In this document: piece by piece, positions 31,451-40,563 of the stretch
Layout: every line of letters starts with the position of its first letter
Position numbering within the stretch: position 1 is the stretch's first letter
Assembly: GCF_001514215.1 (NCBI RefSeq)
Contig: NZ_KQ948861.1
Span: 70,010-134,009 of the forward strand
Source of the DNA: Streptomyces bungoensis
GTDB taxonomy: Bacteria > Actinomycetota > Actinomycetes > Streptomycetales > Streptomycetaceae
Direction of reading: 5' to 3'
DNA: 64,000 nucleotides
The notes under the pieces: model-generated
What the model saw: only the letters and a program-made list of their open reading frames with translations
Told to the model about the DNA's origin: nothing
Databases searched by the model: none
Program-made: the position numbers and the translations under genes

Positions 31451-31878
31451 CACGCCGTGAGCAGGCCGATCCCCAACGCGATGAGGACCACGACCTTGGC
31501 CAGCTCCAGCGCCACGTACCAGAGGTGGCCGCGGGAGCGGGGCAGGTCCTCGCCGGCGAGGACCCGGTCCGACCTGCGGTTGAGACGGGGGCGGACCACG
31601 GTCAGCTGGACGGCGAGCAGCACGGCGACGGCCGCCGTGAGCCCGGTGATCCCGGCCGGGGGGCCGCCCACGGCGACCGCGACGACCACGACGGCGGCCA
31701 GGGCGGCCTCGACCGCGTTCAGCGCGCGGAACACCAGGCGGCCGATGCCCAGCCCGATGGGTATGGTCACGCCCGGCGCGCGGAACTTCAGCGGCGCCTC
31801 CAGGAAGGAGATCGCCAGCACCATTCCGAGCCAGACGAAGACGATCGCGCTCGCGGTGGCGGCCGGGACGGTGTTCAT
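31450..31878 (-). CDS. Small four-helix membrane protein
   Basis: 142 residues from ATG 31878, overlapping the regulator stop by 4 nt. Four hydrophobic segments are visible (about 8-27, 55-73, 77-92 and 120-140), with a conserved-looking LEAPLKFRAPGVT after the first. I do not know a function. The coupling implies that it is made together with, and perhaps controlled by, the SufR-like regulator upstream. Confidence 0.75.
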   Translation of the reverse strand: MNTVPAATASAIVFVWLGMVLAISFLEAPLKFRAPGVTIPIGLGIGRLVFRALNAVEAALAAVVVVAVAVGGPPAGITGLTAAVAVLLAVQLTVVRPRLNRRSDRVLAGEDLPRSRGHLWYVALELAKVVVLIALGIGLLTA

Positions 31879-32594
31879 CGGGTTCGCCTTTCTGTGCCGC
31901 GCGGTGGGGCGGCGGTCGGGAGCCGGTCGGCGGGAGGCCCGGCCAGGTGGGCCAGGCAGGAGTCGGGTTCGGCGAAGGGCTCCAGGCCGGTGGCCGTCAG
32001 CGGCGCGCCGAGCCCGTCCAGGGCGCCCCGCATCAGGCCGAGGTGCAGTGGGCACACCAACGCACCGTGCTCCTCGGCGAGTTCCAGGAAGGGGCAGTGC
32101 CGCAGCCGGATCCGGCTCGGCGGGCCGCCCGCCGGATCCGCGCCCTCGGGTGCGGGGGCGAAACCCAGGTCGTCCAGCAGGGCGACGAGCCGGTCCGCCG
32201 AGCGCTCGGCCGTCGGCGGTACGGACGGCGGCAGCGGGTCCACCAGGTAGCGGCCCCAGGCGCGGCCGGCCTGCTCGGCCTCCGCGCGCGCCTCGGCCGG
32301 GTCGGCGGACGCCCACCGGCTGAGCAGCATCCGCGCCAGCAACTGGTAGCCGCGTACACCCCCGCGGTCCATGCCGCGGTGCGCGGCGTACACGGTGCGC
32401 GGCCGGCCGGGCCCCGAGGGCGCGGCGAGGCTGCGCTCGACGAGGCCGTCGGCCACCAGGGCGTCCAGGTGGAAGCGCACGGTGTTGGGGTGGACGCCCA
32501 GCCGCTCGGCCGTCTCGGCGACCCCGAGCGGCTCCGGAGCGGCCCGCAGCACCTCCAGCACCTCTTGGCGGCGCGGGCTCTCCCGCGTGGTCAA
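31875..32594 (-). CDS. Winged-helix regulator with three-cysteine C-terminal region (SufR-like)
   Basis: 239 residues; the start is TTG 32594, with GAGAGGGG about 8 nt upstream. N-terminal winged helix (LGVAETAERLGVHPNTVRFH; wing GPGRPRTVYAA). The C-terminal half holds Cys in RHCPF, ALVCPLH and PDSCLAH, spaced C-x13-C-x31-C. Similar three-cysteine spacing in SufR-type repressors holds an Fe-S cluster, so redox or iron sensing is plausible; this is inference. Divergent from a cupin gene, coupled to a membrane protein. Confidence 0.8.
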   Translation of the reverse strand: MTTRESPRRQEVLEVLRAAPEPLGVAETAERLGVHPNTVRFHLDALVADGLVERSLAAPSGPGRPRTVYAAHRGMDRGGVRGYQLLARMLLSRWASADPAEARAEAEQAGRAWGRYLVDPLPPSVPPTAERSADRLVALLDDLGFAPAPEGADPAGGPPSRIRLRHCPFLELAEEHGALVCPLHLGLMRGALDGLGAPLTATGLEPFAEPDSCLAHLAGPPADRLPTAAPPRGTERRTR

Positions 32595-32690
32595 GCCGGA
32601 TCACCCCTCTCACCTGGGCAGATTTTTCACCGGTTGGAACTGTAGTAATTGTAGGGTGGTCAGCAGGAGCCGAGGAACGAGGGGTATCCC

Positions 32691-33113
32691 ATGACGTCGT
32701 CGTCCGCGAGCGGGAGCGGGCCGGACGGTCCGGCCGGACCGGACCCGCGCGTCCTGTGCGACACCCGGGCGCTGGCCGGGGCGCCGCCGGTCCCGGCCGG
32801 CGCGCTGTGGAAGCTGGCCGAGAGCGGGCGCCAGCTCGACGCCAACGTGATCCGGCTCGCCCCGGGCGGGCGCATCGCGACCCACACCGAACCGCTGCTG
32901 GACGTGCTGCTCCTGGTGGTCGCCGGGGACGGGGTGCTCGGCAAGGGCGCGTCGCAGGAGCCGGAGGCGCTCACCGAGGGCAGCCTGCTGTGGCTGCCGC
33001 ACGGCTCCACCCGCAGCATCACCGCGGGTGACTCGGGCCTGGCCTACTTGACGGTGCACCGCCGCCGCCCCGGTATGCAGATCCCCTCGTACGCCGGGAC
33101 CTCACCGGCGTAA
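32691..33113 (+). CDS. Cupin-domain protein
   Basis: 140 residues from ATG 32691. A single cupin barrel spans ~40-125, with RLAPGGRIATHTEPLLDVL and a second motif LLWLPHGSTRSITAG. Only one clear His of the usual metal triad is in motif 1 (THTE), so metal binding is uncertain. The 96-bp gap to the divergent regulator contains A/T-rich GTAGTAATTGTAGGG, a likely promoter core. A hairpin follows the stop directly. Confidence 0.82.
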   Translation: MTSSSASGSGPDGPAGPDPRVLCDTRALAGAPPVPAGALWKLAESGRQLDANVIRLAPGGRIATHTEPLLDVLLLVVAGDGVLGKGASQEPEALTEGSLLWLPHGSTRSITAGDSGLAYLTVHRRRPGMQIPSYAGTSPA

Positions 33114-33151
33114 CCGGCCGGGACGGGGCGCCCGTTGCCGTCCCGGGCCGG
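33114..33151 (+). terminator. Hairpin after cupin gene
   Basis: CCGGCCGGGACGG (33114-33126) pairs with CCGTCCCGGGCCGG (33138-33151) with a single bulge around an 11-nt loop, starting right after the stop codon and ending before the MazF-like gene at 33169. Confidence 0.6.
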
Positions 33152-33168
33152 ACCACTAGGGTGCCTGC

Positions 33169-33615
33169 GTGAGCACAGTCACCGATGAGAACGTCCCGGG
33201 CCGCCACGGCCCCCACGCCACCACCGAGGCCGACCCGCGCCAGGTCGGCCGGGTGCGCACCGAGTACTCCCCCGCCCACGACGGCGACCCGGACCCGGGT
33301 GAGATCGTGTGGACGTGGGTGCCGTTCGAGGAGAACGACGGGCGGGGCAAGGACCGACCCGTGCTGGTCGTCGCCCGCGAGGCGGCGGGCACCTTCCTCG
33401 CCGTCCAGTTGTCCAGCAAGCGGCACGACGGCGACCGGGAGTGGGTCGCCATAGGCAGCGGGCCCTGGGACCGGACGGGGCGCGACTCCTGGGTGGACGT
33501 GGACCGTGTGCTGCGGCTGCACGAGGACGGCATGCGCCGGGAGGCCTGCGCACTGGACCGGATGCGGTTCAACCTCGTCCGGCAGCGGCTCCACGAGCGC
33601 TACGGCTGGACCTGA
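33169..33615 (+). CDS. PemK/MazF-family toxin-like protein
   Basis: 148 residues from GTG 33169. After a ~45-residue N-terminal extension comes the MazF-like core: PGEIVWTWVPF, KDRPVLVVAREAAGTFLAV and WVAIGSGPWDRTGRDSWVDV. MazF toxins are ribonucleases of the SH3-like fold. No antitoxin ORF of usual size precedes it (the upstream gene is a cupin with its own terminator), so it may be an orphan or a non-toxic family member. Convergent with the PARG gene. Confidence 0.75.
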   Translation: MSTVTDENVPGRHGPHATTEADPRQVGRVRTEYSPAHDGDPDPGEIVWTWVPFEENDGRGKDRPVLVVAREAAGTFLAVQLSSKRHDGDREWVAIGSGPWDRTGRDSWVDVDRVLRLHEDGMRREACALDRMRFNLVRQRLHERYGWT

Positions 33616-33656
33616 GCGTCACCGCCCCGCGTACGGGTTACCGCCCGGCGTGAGCC

Positions 33657-34508
33657 TCACCTCTCGGCATGAGCGGCTGACACCGACCCGTACCCACCGC
33701 CCGCGAACGCCTGTACGAATGCCTCCCGGATTACCGCGTCCGGCGTGCGGTCCAGCACGCCGAACACCACGTGTGCGAACGTCCGCGCGAACCTTCCGCC
33801 GGGTCCGAGGAGCCCCCGGAAGGCGCCCGCGACCTGAGCCGGGTCGTTCCGGAAGACACCGCAGCCCCAGGCGCCCAGCACCAGCCGGCGGTAGCCCTGC
33901 GCGGCGGCGGCCTCCAGGACCCGCTCGGCCCGCCGGGCGAGGGCGGCCGGGAGTTCGCCCGCACGCTCGGGCGCGGTGCGCCGTACGACGCCCGCGTTGG
34001 GGGCGGCCGCCGTCAGGAAGCCCGCGAGGTACGGCTCCGGCAGCAGCCCGCCCCGGTCGTCGCCGAACACCGGCACGGCCGGGCTGTGAATCACCCGATC
34101 GGAGTAGAACGGGTCCCGGTGTGCGCGGTGGTGGTCGTAGAAGCCGCGGGCCTCGAGGAGGCAGGTGTACAGCGCGGAGGCCCGGCACAGGGCCTCCTCC
34201 TGGGCCTGCGCGCCGTTCAGATAACCCCCGCCGGGATTGCGGGCCGAGGCGAAGTTCAGCACCGCGACCGGCGCGCCGGCCAGCCGCCGGGCGGCCTCCA
34301 GGCTGCTCTCGCCGGTGACCTCGACGACGGTCTCCGCCTCCCGGGCCTCCGGCACCGGCACCGGCTCGGGGCCGTACATCCGCGTGCCCGCCCGGGCGGC
34401 CGCGAGAGCGGCCCCCAGGGACACCGTCCGGCCGTCCGGCGCGCGGTACGCGCCCGCCGCCACGATCTCCTCGGTCCGCGCCGCGATCCCGCGCAGGCGC
34501 GCGCTCAT
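33657..34508 (-). CDS. Bacterial-type poly(ADP-ribose) glycohydrolase (TIGR02452 family)
   Basis: 283 residues from ATG 34508. The macrodomain-related core carries the PARG signature NPGGGYLNGAQAQEEALCR (GGG then QEE catalytic loop), with ASALYTCLLEARGFYDHH after it and GAWGCGVFRNDP later. Such enzymes remove ADP-ribose polymers or conjugates. It neighbours an orphan MazF-like protein, also nucleotide/RNA-related, but they are convergent and not an operon. Usual length for the family. Confidence 0.9.
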   Translation of the reverse strand: MSARLRGIAARTEEIVAAGAYRAPDGRTVSLGAALAAARAGTRMYGPEPVPVPEAREAETVVEVTGESSLEAARRLAGAPVAVLNFASARNPGGGYLNGAQAQEEALCRASALYTCLLEARGFYDHHRAHRDPFYSDRVIHSPAVPVFGDDRGGLLPEPYLAGFLTAAAPNAGVVRRTAPERAGELPAALARRAERVLEAAAAQGYRRLVLGAWGCGVFRNDPAQVAGAFRGLLGPGGRFARTFAHVVFGVLDRTPDAVIREAFVQAFAGGGYGSVSAAHAER

Positions 34509-34783
34509 GGCGCCACCCCCGTGGACGCCATGAGCGCGGCCCGCGCGGTCTCCCCCGTCGTGCTCATGCACGCATCCTGGGTGATCCTGGGATGCGGTGC
34601 AACGGAGTTTCCGGGGACCGAAGCGGCCGGAAACGCGGAAGGGAACGGAGGTTACCGATCCGGGACGTCCCCCTGGGCACTCTTGTGCGATTCGGCGCGA
34701 GGGTCTTGGGTGGGACGAGTGCCGCCCCGGCTCACCGAACGCCGGGCTGCGGCGACATGGTGGAATCTCAGGAGGATCCCGAC

Positions 34784-36097
34784 ATGTCCGATTCCTATAG
34801 CGATGGTGGCGACTGTACGGAGCACCGCACCGCCGTCACCGAGGCCGAGGTGGAGGCCCTGGTCCGGGGCATCTGCTTCAAGACGGGCCCGCCCCGCACC
34901 GTCGGGGTCGAGGTGGAATGGCTCGTCCACGAGCTGCGCCGGCCGCAGCTCCCCGTGACACCCGAACGACTGGAAGCGGCCTACGCGGCACTGCGCACCG
35001 TGCCGCTGCGCTCGCCGCTCACCGTCGAACCCGGCGGCCAGCTGGAGCTGAGCTCGCCGCCCGCCGCCTCCCTCATGGAGTGCGTCGGCACCGTCTCCGC
35101 CGACCTGGACGCCGTCCGCGCGGTCCTCGCTGGGCACGGTCTGGAACTCTCCGGCGTCGGCCACGACCCCTGGCACGCACCCCGCCGGTTCCTGCGCGAA
35201 CCGCGCTACGACGCCATGGAGGCCTGTCTCGACCGCACCGGCACGGCCGGCCGGCACATGATGTGCGCCTCGGCCTCCGTCCAGGTGTGCCTGGACGCCG
35301 GACACGAGGAGCCGGGCCCGCTCGGGTACGAGCGGCGCTGGTGGCTGGCGCACCACCTGGGCGCGGTCCTGGTGGCCGCGTTCGCCAACTCCCCGCTGGT
35401 GGACGGGCGGCCCACGGGCTGGAAGTCCGCGCGGCAGCTGATGTGGACGCGGATCGGCGCCGGCCGGGCGGGCGCTCCCCCGCCGGGCGGGGAGCCGCGG
35501 GCGGCCTGGGCCCGGCACGTGCTGGAGGCGCCGGTGATGTGCGTCCGGCGCGACGGCGGCCCCTGGCACGTGCCCGAGGGCCTGCCCTTCCGCGAGTGGA
35601 TCCGCACCCGGGCGCCCCGGCCGCCCACCCGGGAGGATCTCGGCTACCACCTGACCACCCTGTTCCCGCCGGTCCGCCCGCGCGGCCACCTGGAGCTGCG
35701 CATGATCGACGCGCAGCCCGGCGAGGACGGCTGGATCGTGCCGCTCGCGGTGACCGCGGCGCTGTTCGACGACCCGGAGGCCGCCGAGTCCGCGCACCGG
35801 GCGGTGAAACCGCTCGCCGAGCGGGCCCTGAAGCTGCCGGCCCCGCACAACCCGCTGTGGATCGAAGCGGCCCGGCGGGGGCTCGCCGACCCCGAGCTGC
35901 GGGACGCGGCCGTCGCCTGCTTCGCGGCGGCGCTCGAGGCCCTGCCCCGGCTCGGTGCGACGTCCGCGGTCCTCGACGCCGTCGCGGAGTACGCCGACCG
36001 CCATGTCACACGGGGCCGCTGCCCGGCCGACGACCTGCTCGACCGCGTGGACGGCACGCGAGCGCGCGCCCACGCGAGGAAGGACTTCCCCACATGA
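34784..36097 (+). CDS. egtA: Ergothioneine biosynthesis glutamate-cysteine ligase EgtA
   Basis: 437 residues from ATG 34784, behind CAGGAGG; longer in-frame starts lack a ribosome site. GCS2-type ligase landmarks: TVGVEVEWLVHE, GGQLELSSPPA, HMMCASASVQVCLDAG and TLFPPVRPRGHLELRMID. It makes gamma-glutamylcysteine, the sulfur donor used by EgtB. First gene of a four-gene operon; its stop overlaps the egtB ATG. Confidence 0.95.
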   Translation: MSDSYSDGGDCTEHRTAVTEAEVEALVRGICFKTGPPRTVGVEVEWLVHELRRPQLPVTPERLEAAYAALRTVPLRSPLTVEPGGQLELSSPPAASLMECVGTVSADLDAVRAVLAGHGLELSGVGHDPWHAPRRFLREPRYDAMEACLDRTGTAGRHMMCASASVQVCLDAGHEEPGPLGYERRWWLAHHLGAVLVAAFANSPLVDGRPTGWKSARQLMWTRIGAGRAGAPPPGGEPRAAWARHVLEAPVMCVRRDGGPWHVPEGLPFREWIRTRAPRPPTREDLGYHLTTLFPPVRPRGHLELRMIDAQPGEDGWIVPLAVTAALFDDPEAAESAHRAVKPLAERALKLPAPHNPLWIEAARRGLADPELRDAAVACFAAALEALPRLGATSAVLDAVAEYADRHVTRGRCPADDLLDRVDGTRARAHARKDFPT

Positions 36098-37428
36098 CCG
36101 TCCCGGAGACCGACACCGAGACCGAGACCGACACCGAGTCCCTGCGCGAGCGGGCGCTGGCCTCCCTCACCACCGCCCGCGCGCGCACGACCCTCCTGAC
36201 GACGTGCGTCGAGGACGCCGACCTCACCGCCCAGCACTCCCCGCTGATGTCCCCGCTGGTCTGGGACCTCGCGCACATCGGCAACCAGGAGGAGCAGTGG
36301 CTGCTGCGGGCGGTCGGCGGCCGGGAGGCGATGCGGCCGGAGATCGACAGCCTGTACGACGCCTTCGAGCACCCGCGGTCCGAGCGCCCCTCGCTGCCGC
36401 TGCTGCCGCCCGCCGAGGCCCGCCGCTACGCCGCCGACGTGCGCGGCCGGGCCCTGGACCTGCTGGAGGCGGCGGACTTCCACGGCACCCGGCTGACCGA
36501 GGCGGGGTTCGCCTTCGGGATGATCGCGCAGCACGAACAGCAGCACGACGAGACGATGCTGATCACCCATCAGCTGCGCACCGGTCCGCAGGCCCTGACC
36601 GCCCCGGACCCGGAACCCCGGCCCCTGTTCACCGGCCCCGCCGAAGTCCTGGTCCCCGGTGGCCCGTTCACCATGGGCACCTCGGACGAGCCGTGGGCGC
36701 TGGACAACGAACGCCCGGCGCACCCGGTGGAGGTGGCACCGTTCTGGATCGACACCACCCCGGTGACGAACGCGGCGTACCAGGCGTTCATCGAGGACGG
36801 CGGCTACGGCACCGAGCGCTGGTGGACGCCGGAGGGCTGGGCGCACGTGCGGCGGCACTCGCTGACCGCCCCGCTGTTCTGGCGGCGGGACGGCGGCCAG
36901 TGGCTGCGGCGCCGCTTCGGGGTCACCGAGGCCGTCCCGCCCGACGAGCCGGTGCTGCACGTGTGCTGGTACGAGGCGGACGCCTACGCCCGCTGGGCCG
37001 GGCGCCGGCTGCCCACCGAGGCGGAGTGGGAGAAGGCCGCCCGCCACGACCCGGCCACCGGCCGCTCCACCCGCTACCCGTGGGGCGACGCCGACCCGGC
37101 GCCCGAGCACGCCAACCTGGGCCAGCGGCACCTCAGGCCCGCGCCCGCCGGCAGCTACCCGGCCGGTGCGTCCCCGCTGGGCGTGCGGCAGTTGATCGGC
37201 GACGTGTGGGAGTGGACGGCGAGCGACTTCCTGCCGTACCCGGGCTTCACCGCGTTCCCGTACAAGGAGTACTCGGAGGTGTTCTTCGGCCCCGGCTACA
37301 AGGTGCTGCGCGGCGGTTCGTTCGCCGTGGACCCGGTGGCCTGCCGGGGCACGTTCCGCAACTGGGACCACCCGGTCCGCCGGCAGATCTTCTCCGGGTT
37401 CCGCACCGCGCGTTCGGAGGCCGTCTGA
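36094..37428 (+). CDS. egtB: Ergothioneine synthase EgtB (hercynine sulfoxide synthase)
   Basis: 444 residues, ATG 36094 overlapping the egtA stop. N-terminal DinB-like domain supplies the iron ligands: His ~61 (DLAHIG) and H-x3-H-x-E at ~147-153 (QHEQQHDETM). The C-terminal FGE-sulfatase domain has GGPFTMGTSDEPWALDNE and VLRGGSFAVDPVACRGTFRN. It forms the C-S bond between hercynine and gamma-glutamylcysteine with O2. N-terminus contains a Thr/Glu repeat (TETETDTE). Start and stop coupled to neighbours. Confidence 0.96.
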   Translation: MTVPETDTETETDTESLRERALASLTTARARTTLLTTCVEDADLTAQHSPLMSPLVWDLAHIGNQEEQWLLRAVGGREAMRPEIDSLYDAFEHPRSERPSLPLLPPAEARRYAADVRGRALDLLEAADFHGTRLTEAGFAFGMIAQHEQQHDETMLITHQLRTGPQALTAPDPEPRPLFTGPAEVLVPGGPFTMGTSDEPWALDNERPAHPVEVAPFWIDTTPVTNAAYQAFIEDGGYGTERWWTPEGWAHVRRHSLTAPLFWRRDGGQWLRRRFGVTEAVPPDEPVLHVCWYEADAYARWAGRRLPTEAEWEKAARHDPATGRSTRYPWGDADPAPEHANLGQRHLRPAPAGSYPAGASPLGVRQLIGDVWEWTASDFLPYPGFTAFPYKEYSEVFFGPGYKVLRGGSFAVDPVACRGTFRNWDHPVRRQIFSGFRTARSEAV

Positions 37429-38222
37429 TGTGCCGTCATGTGGCCTATCTCGGACCCGAGGTGCCGCTGGGCCGGGTGCTGACGGAACCGGAGCACAGCC
37501 TGTTCCGGCAGTCGTGGGCGCCGCGCGGCCAGCGGTACGGGACGGTGAACGCCGACGGCTTCGGGGTGGGCTGGTACGCCCCGGACGACCCGGTGCCGGC
37601 CCGCTACCGGCGGGCCGGGCCCATCTGGGCGGACCTGTCCCTCACCGACCTCGCCCGGGTGGTGCGCTCCGGCGCCGTGCTCGGCGCCGTGCGCGACGCG
37701 ACCCTGTCGGGCGCGGACGCCGAGGCCGCGGCGGCGCCCTTCACCGCCGGGCGGTGGCTGTTCAGCCACAACGGCGCGATCGGCGGCTGGCCGGACTCGG
37801 TGGCGGCGCTGGTGTCCGCGCTGCCCCCGGTCGAGTTGCTGTCGATGGAGGCGCGCACCGACTCGGCGTTCGTCTGGGCGCTGGTCCTGCACCGGCTGCG
37901 CTGCGGCGACGAGCCGGAACAGGCCCTCGGAGAAACGGTTCGCCAGCTGGCCGCGGCCGCCCCCGCCTCCCGCCTCAACCTGCTGCTGACCGACGGCGCC
38001 ACCGTCACCGCCACCGCCTGGGGCGACAGCCTCTGGTACCGCACGGAGCCCGGCCTCGCCACGGTCGTCGCCTCCGAGCCGTACGACGACGACCCCCTCT
38101 GGCGGGAGGCCCCCGACCGCACCGTGCTCACCGCGACCCGCGCCGGCGTCCTGCTCGCCCCACTGGGCGAACCGGCGCCCTCCCCCACTGCCGACTCCGC
38201 ACCGAAGGAGCCCTGCACGTGA
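37428..38222 (+). CDS. egtC: EgtC, gamma-glutamyl-hercynylcysteine sulfoxide hydrolase
   Basis: 264 residues, ATG 37428 sharing one base with the egtB stop (TGATG). A class II glutamine amidotransferase fold with catalytic Cys2 (MCRHVAYLG), FGVGWY, LFSHNGAIGGWPDS and ARTDSAFVW. It trims the glutamyl group before the lyase step. The final lyase EgtE is not in the window. Stop overlaps egtD start (GTGA). Confidence 0.94.
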   Translation: MCRHVAYLGPEVPLGRVLTEPEHSLFRQSWAPRGQRYGTVNADGFGVGWYAPDDPVPARYRRAGPIWADLSLTDLARVVRSGAVLGAVRDATLSGADAEAAAAPFTAGRWLFSHNGAIGGWPDSVAALVSALPPVELLSMEARTDSAFVWALVLHRLRCGDEPEQALGETVRQLAAAAPASRLNLLLTDGATVTATAWGDSLWYRTEPGLATVVASEPYDDDPLWREAPDRTVLTATRAGVLLAPLGEPAPSPTADSAPKEPCT

Positions 38223-39181
38223 GTCCCCTGCACGTCACCCGCACCCTCCCCGAGGACGCCACGGGCGCCGCGCTGCGCTCCGACGTCCTGCACGGCCTCA
38301 CCGACACCCCCAAGTGGCTGCCGCCGAAGTGGTTCTACGACGCGCGCGGCAGCGAGCTGTTCGAGCGGATCACGGAGCTGCCCGAGTACTACCCCACCCG
38401 CGCGGAACGGGAGATCCTCGCCTCCCGCAGCGGGGAGATCGCCGCCGCGAGCGGGGCCCGCACCCTGGTGGAACTGGGCTCCGGCTCCTCGGAGAAGACC
38501 CGCCACCTGCTCGACGCGCTCACCTCGCTGCGGGCCTACGTACCGGTCGACGTCAGCGAGAGCGCCCTCACCCAGGCCGGGCAGGCGATCGTCGAGGAGC
38601 GGCCGGAGCTGGCGGTGCACGCGCTGATCGCCGACTTCACCGCCCCGCTGGCCCTGCCCCGCACGCCCGGACCCCGGCTGGTGGCGTTCCTCGGCGGCAC
38701 GATCGGCAACCTGCTGCCCGCCGAGCGGGCGAAGTTCCTGGCGTCCGTGCGCGGTCTGCTGGAGCCGGGCGACGGCCTGCTGCTGGGCACGGACCTGGTC
38801 AAGGACGAGCGGGTGCTGGTCCGGGCGTACGACGACGCGGCCGGGGTGACGGCCGCGTTCAACAAGAACGTCCTGGCCGTCGTCGACCGGGAGCTGGGCG
38901 CCGACTTCGACCCGGACGCCTTCGACCACGTGGCGCTCTGGGACGCGGAGCGGGAGTGGATCGAGATGCGGCTGCGCTCCCGTACCGCGCAGACCGTCAA
39001 GGTGCCCGCGCTGGACCTCGCCGTGGACTTCGCGGCGGGCGAGGAGCTGCGCACCGAGGTGTCGGCGAAGTTCCGCAAGGAGGGCGTGACCGCGGAACTG
39101 GCAGCCGTGGGGCTGGAGTTGACCCACTGGTGGACGGACGCCGAGGACCGGTTCGCGCTGTCGCTGAGCGTGGCGGGGTGA
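38219..39181 (+). CDS. egtD: Histidine N-alpha-methyltransferase EgtD
   Basis: 320 residues from GTG 38219, overlapping the egtC stop. Family features: KWFYDARGSELFERIT, ELPEYYPTRAEREIL, SAM site VELGSGSSEKTRHLLDAL, VPVDVSESAL and FLGGTIGNLLP. It trimethylates histidine to hercynine, the committing step. It closes the operon and is convergent with the sugar-binding lipoprotein, with a shared hairpin at 39211. Confidence 0.96.
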   Translation: MSPLHVTRTLPEDATGAALRSDVLHGLTDTPKWLPPKWFYDARGSELFERITELPEYYPTRAEREILASRSGEIAAASGARTLVELGSGSSEKTRHLLDALTSLRAYVPVDVSESALTQAGQAIVEERPELAVHALIADFTAPLALPRTPGPRLVAFLGGTIGNLLPAERAKFLASVRGLLEPGDGLLLGTDLVKDERVLVRAYDDAAGVTAAFNKNVLAVVDRELGADFDPDAFDHVALWDAEREWIEMRLRSRTAQTVKVPALDLAVDFAAGEELRTEVSAKFRKEGVTAELAAVGLELTHWWTDAEDRFALSLSVAG

Positions 39182-39210
39182 GTCGCGGCGGAGTGCGTCG
39201 CGGCGGGGCG

Positions 39211-39234
39211 GCTCACCCCAGGTCCGGGGTGAGC
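39211..39234. terminator. Hairpin between convergent egtD and sugar-binding protein gene
   Basis: GCTCACCCC pairs perfectly with GGGGTGAGC around a 6-nt loop. It starts 30 nt after the egtD stop and overlaps the last codons of the convergent gene, so it can end egtD transcription and possibly shape the other 3' end. Confidence 0.6.
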
Positions 39235-40469
39235 TCCTCGGTGATCCTGCGGGCGGCGCGGCGGGCCTCGGCCCGCGGGTCCGCGCCGCGCAGCACCCTG
39301 GTCATGTAGCCCTTGATCGGGTTGTCGGCCTCGACGGCGGCCCACTCGGGGGTGTTGGGGGTCGCCCGGCCGTGGGCGGCGCCGGCCGCCATGGCGGCGA
39401 CCCCCTCCTCGCCCGCGACCGCGCCGGCCAGCGTGGTCTTGTTGGGCACGTAGTTCATGGTGCGGGCGAGGTCGGTGTCCCACTTGGCGCCGGCGAGCGC
39501 GCCGACGACGGCGGTCGCGGCGAACTGGTCGTCGGTGTTCCGCGGGACAACGAGGTCGGAGCCGCCGGTGAAGACGGTCCCGGGCCGGGCGGCGGCCTTG
39601 CCGGGCACCGGGAAGAAGCCCAGCTTGCCCTTCAGGCCGGGGTTCTGGCGGACGATCGAGTCGGCGAGGCCGGGCACGGCGACGATCTGGGCCACCTCGC
39701 CGCCCGCGAACACCCCGGCCTGGGGCGGGTGTTCCTCGTCGGCGTCGACGGGCCCGTGGCCGAGCGCCTGGAGCCGCCGGTAGAAGTCCATCCCGCGCAG
39801 CGCGGCCGGGGTGTCCAGGGCGCCGTGCCACGCGTAGTCGCGCCGCACGGCGAGCTCGCCGCCCTCGTCCCAGACGAAGCCGGCGAGGGTGTACCAGTCC
39901 TGTCCGGCGAGGTAGATGCCCTGGTCGCCGCCGGAGTTGAGCTTCTCCGTGTCCGCGAGCCACTGCGCGCGGGTCTTCGGCGGGTCGGTGATGCCGGCGC
40001 CGGCGAAGAGGTCCTTGCGGTAGATGACGACCCGGCTGGCCGCGTACCAGGGCACGCCGTACTGCGTGGTGCCGTCCCTGCCCGGTTCGGCGAGGCCGCG
40101 CAGCCAGTCCTCCTTGCCCCAGTCGCGCATCGACTCCAGCGTGAGGTCGGCGAGCCGGCCGTCCTCGACGTACAGCGGGACCTGGGTGTTGCCCACCTCG
40201 ATGACGTCGGGGGTGTCCCCGGCGTCGCTCCTGAGCGCCGCGCGGACCTTGTCCACGATGCCGGTCCACTGCTGGATGCGGATGTCCAGGCGCAGGTCCG
40301 GGTGGGTGCGCTCGAAGTCCTCGGTGAAGCGGCGCAGGAAGTCCTGCGAGGCGCTGTCCTTCATCAGCCACACGGTGACGGTGTGCCGGTCGTGGCCGCC
40401 GGGCAGGAGGCCGCAGCCGCTGACGAGGGAGCCGGTCACGCAGAGAAGAGCGAGCAGACGAGGTCTCAC
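39213..40469 (-). CDS. ABC-type sugar-binding lipoprotein (orphan)
   Basis: 418 residues from GTG 40469. The signal peptide LLALLCVTGSLVSGCG ends in a lipobox (LVSGC), so it is an exported lipoprotein. The mature part is an extracellular solute-binding family 1 protein: VTVWLMKDSASQDFLRRF, TPDVIEVGNTQVPLY, FTGGSDLVVP. This wording resembles chitobiose/N-acetylglucosamine binders such as DasA, but assignment is tentative. No permease or ATPase is adjacent. A DasR-like palindrome lies 94 nt upstream. Confidence 0.88.
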   Translation of the reverse strand: MRPRLLALLCVTGSLVSGCGLLPGGHDRHTVTVWLMKDSASQDFLRRFTEDFERTHPDLRLDIRIQQWTGIVDKVRAALRSDAGDTPDVIEVGNTQVPLYVEDGRLADLTLESMRDWGKEDWLRGLAEPGRDGTTQYGVPWYAASRVVIYRKDLFAGAGITDPPKTRAQWLADTEKLNSGGDQGIYLAGQDWYTLAGFVWDEGGELAVRRDYAWHGALDTPAALRGMDFYRRLQALGHGPVDADEEHPPQAGVFAGGEVAQIVAVPGLADSIVRQNPGLKGKLGFFPVPGKAAARPGTVFTGGSDLVVPRNTDDQFAATAVVGALAGAKWDTDLARTMNYVPNKTTLAGAVAGEEGVAAMAAGAAHGRATPNTPEWAAVEADNPIKGYMTRVLRGADPRAEARRAARRITEELTPDLG

Positions 40470-40563
40470 GAGGGGTCCTGTTCTGTCTGGCCTGGCGGTG
40501 CGGACAGGGGAGCGGGCCCGACGTGGGGGGACGAACACGAGGGTTCGTACGGGTGTGCTGATT

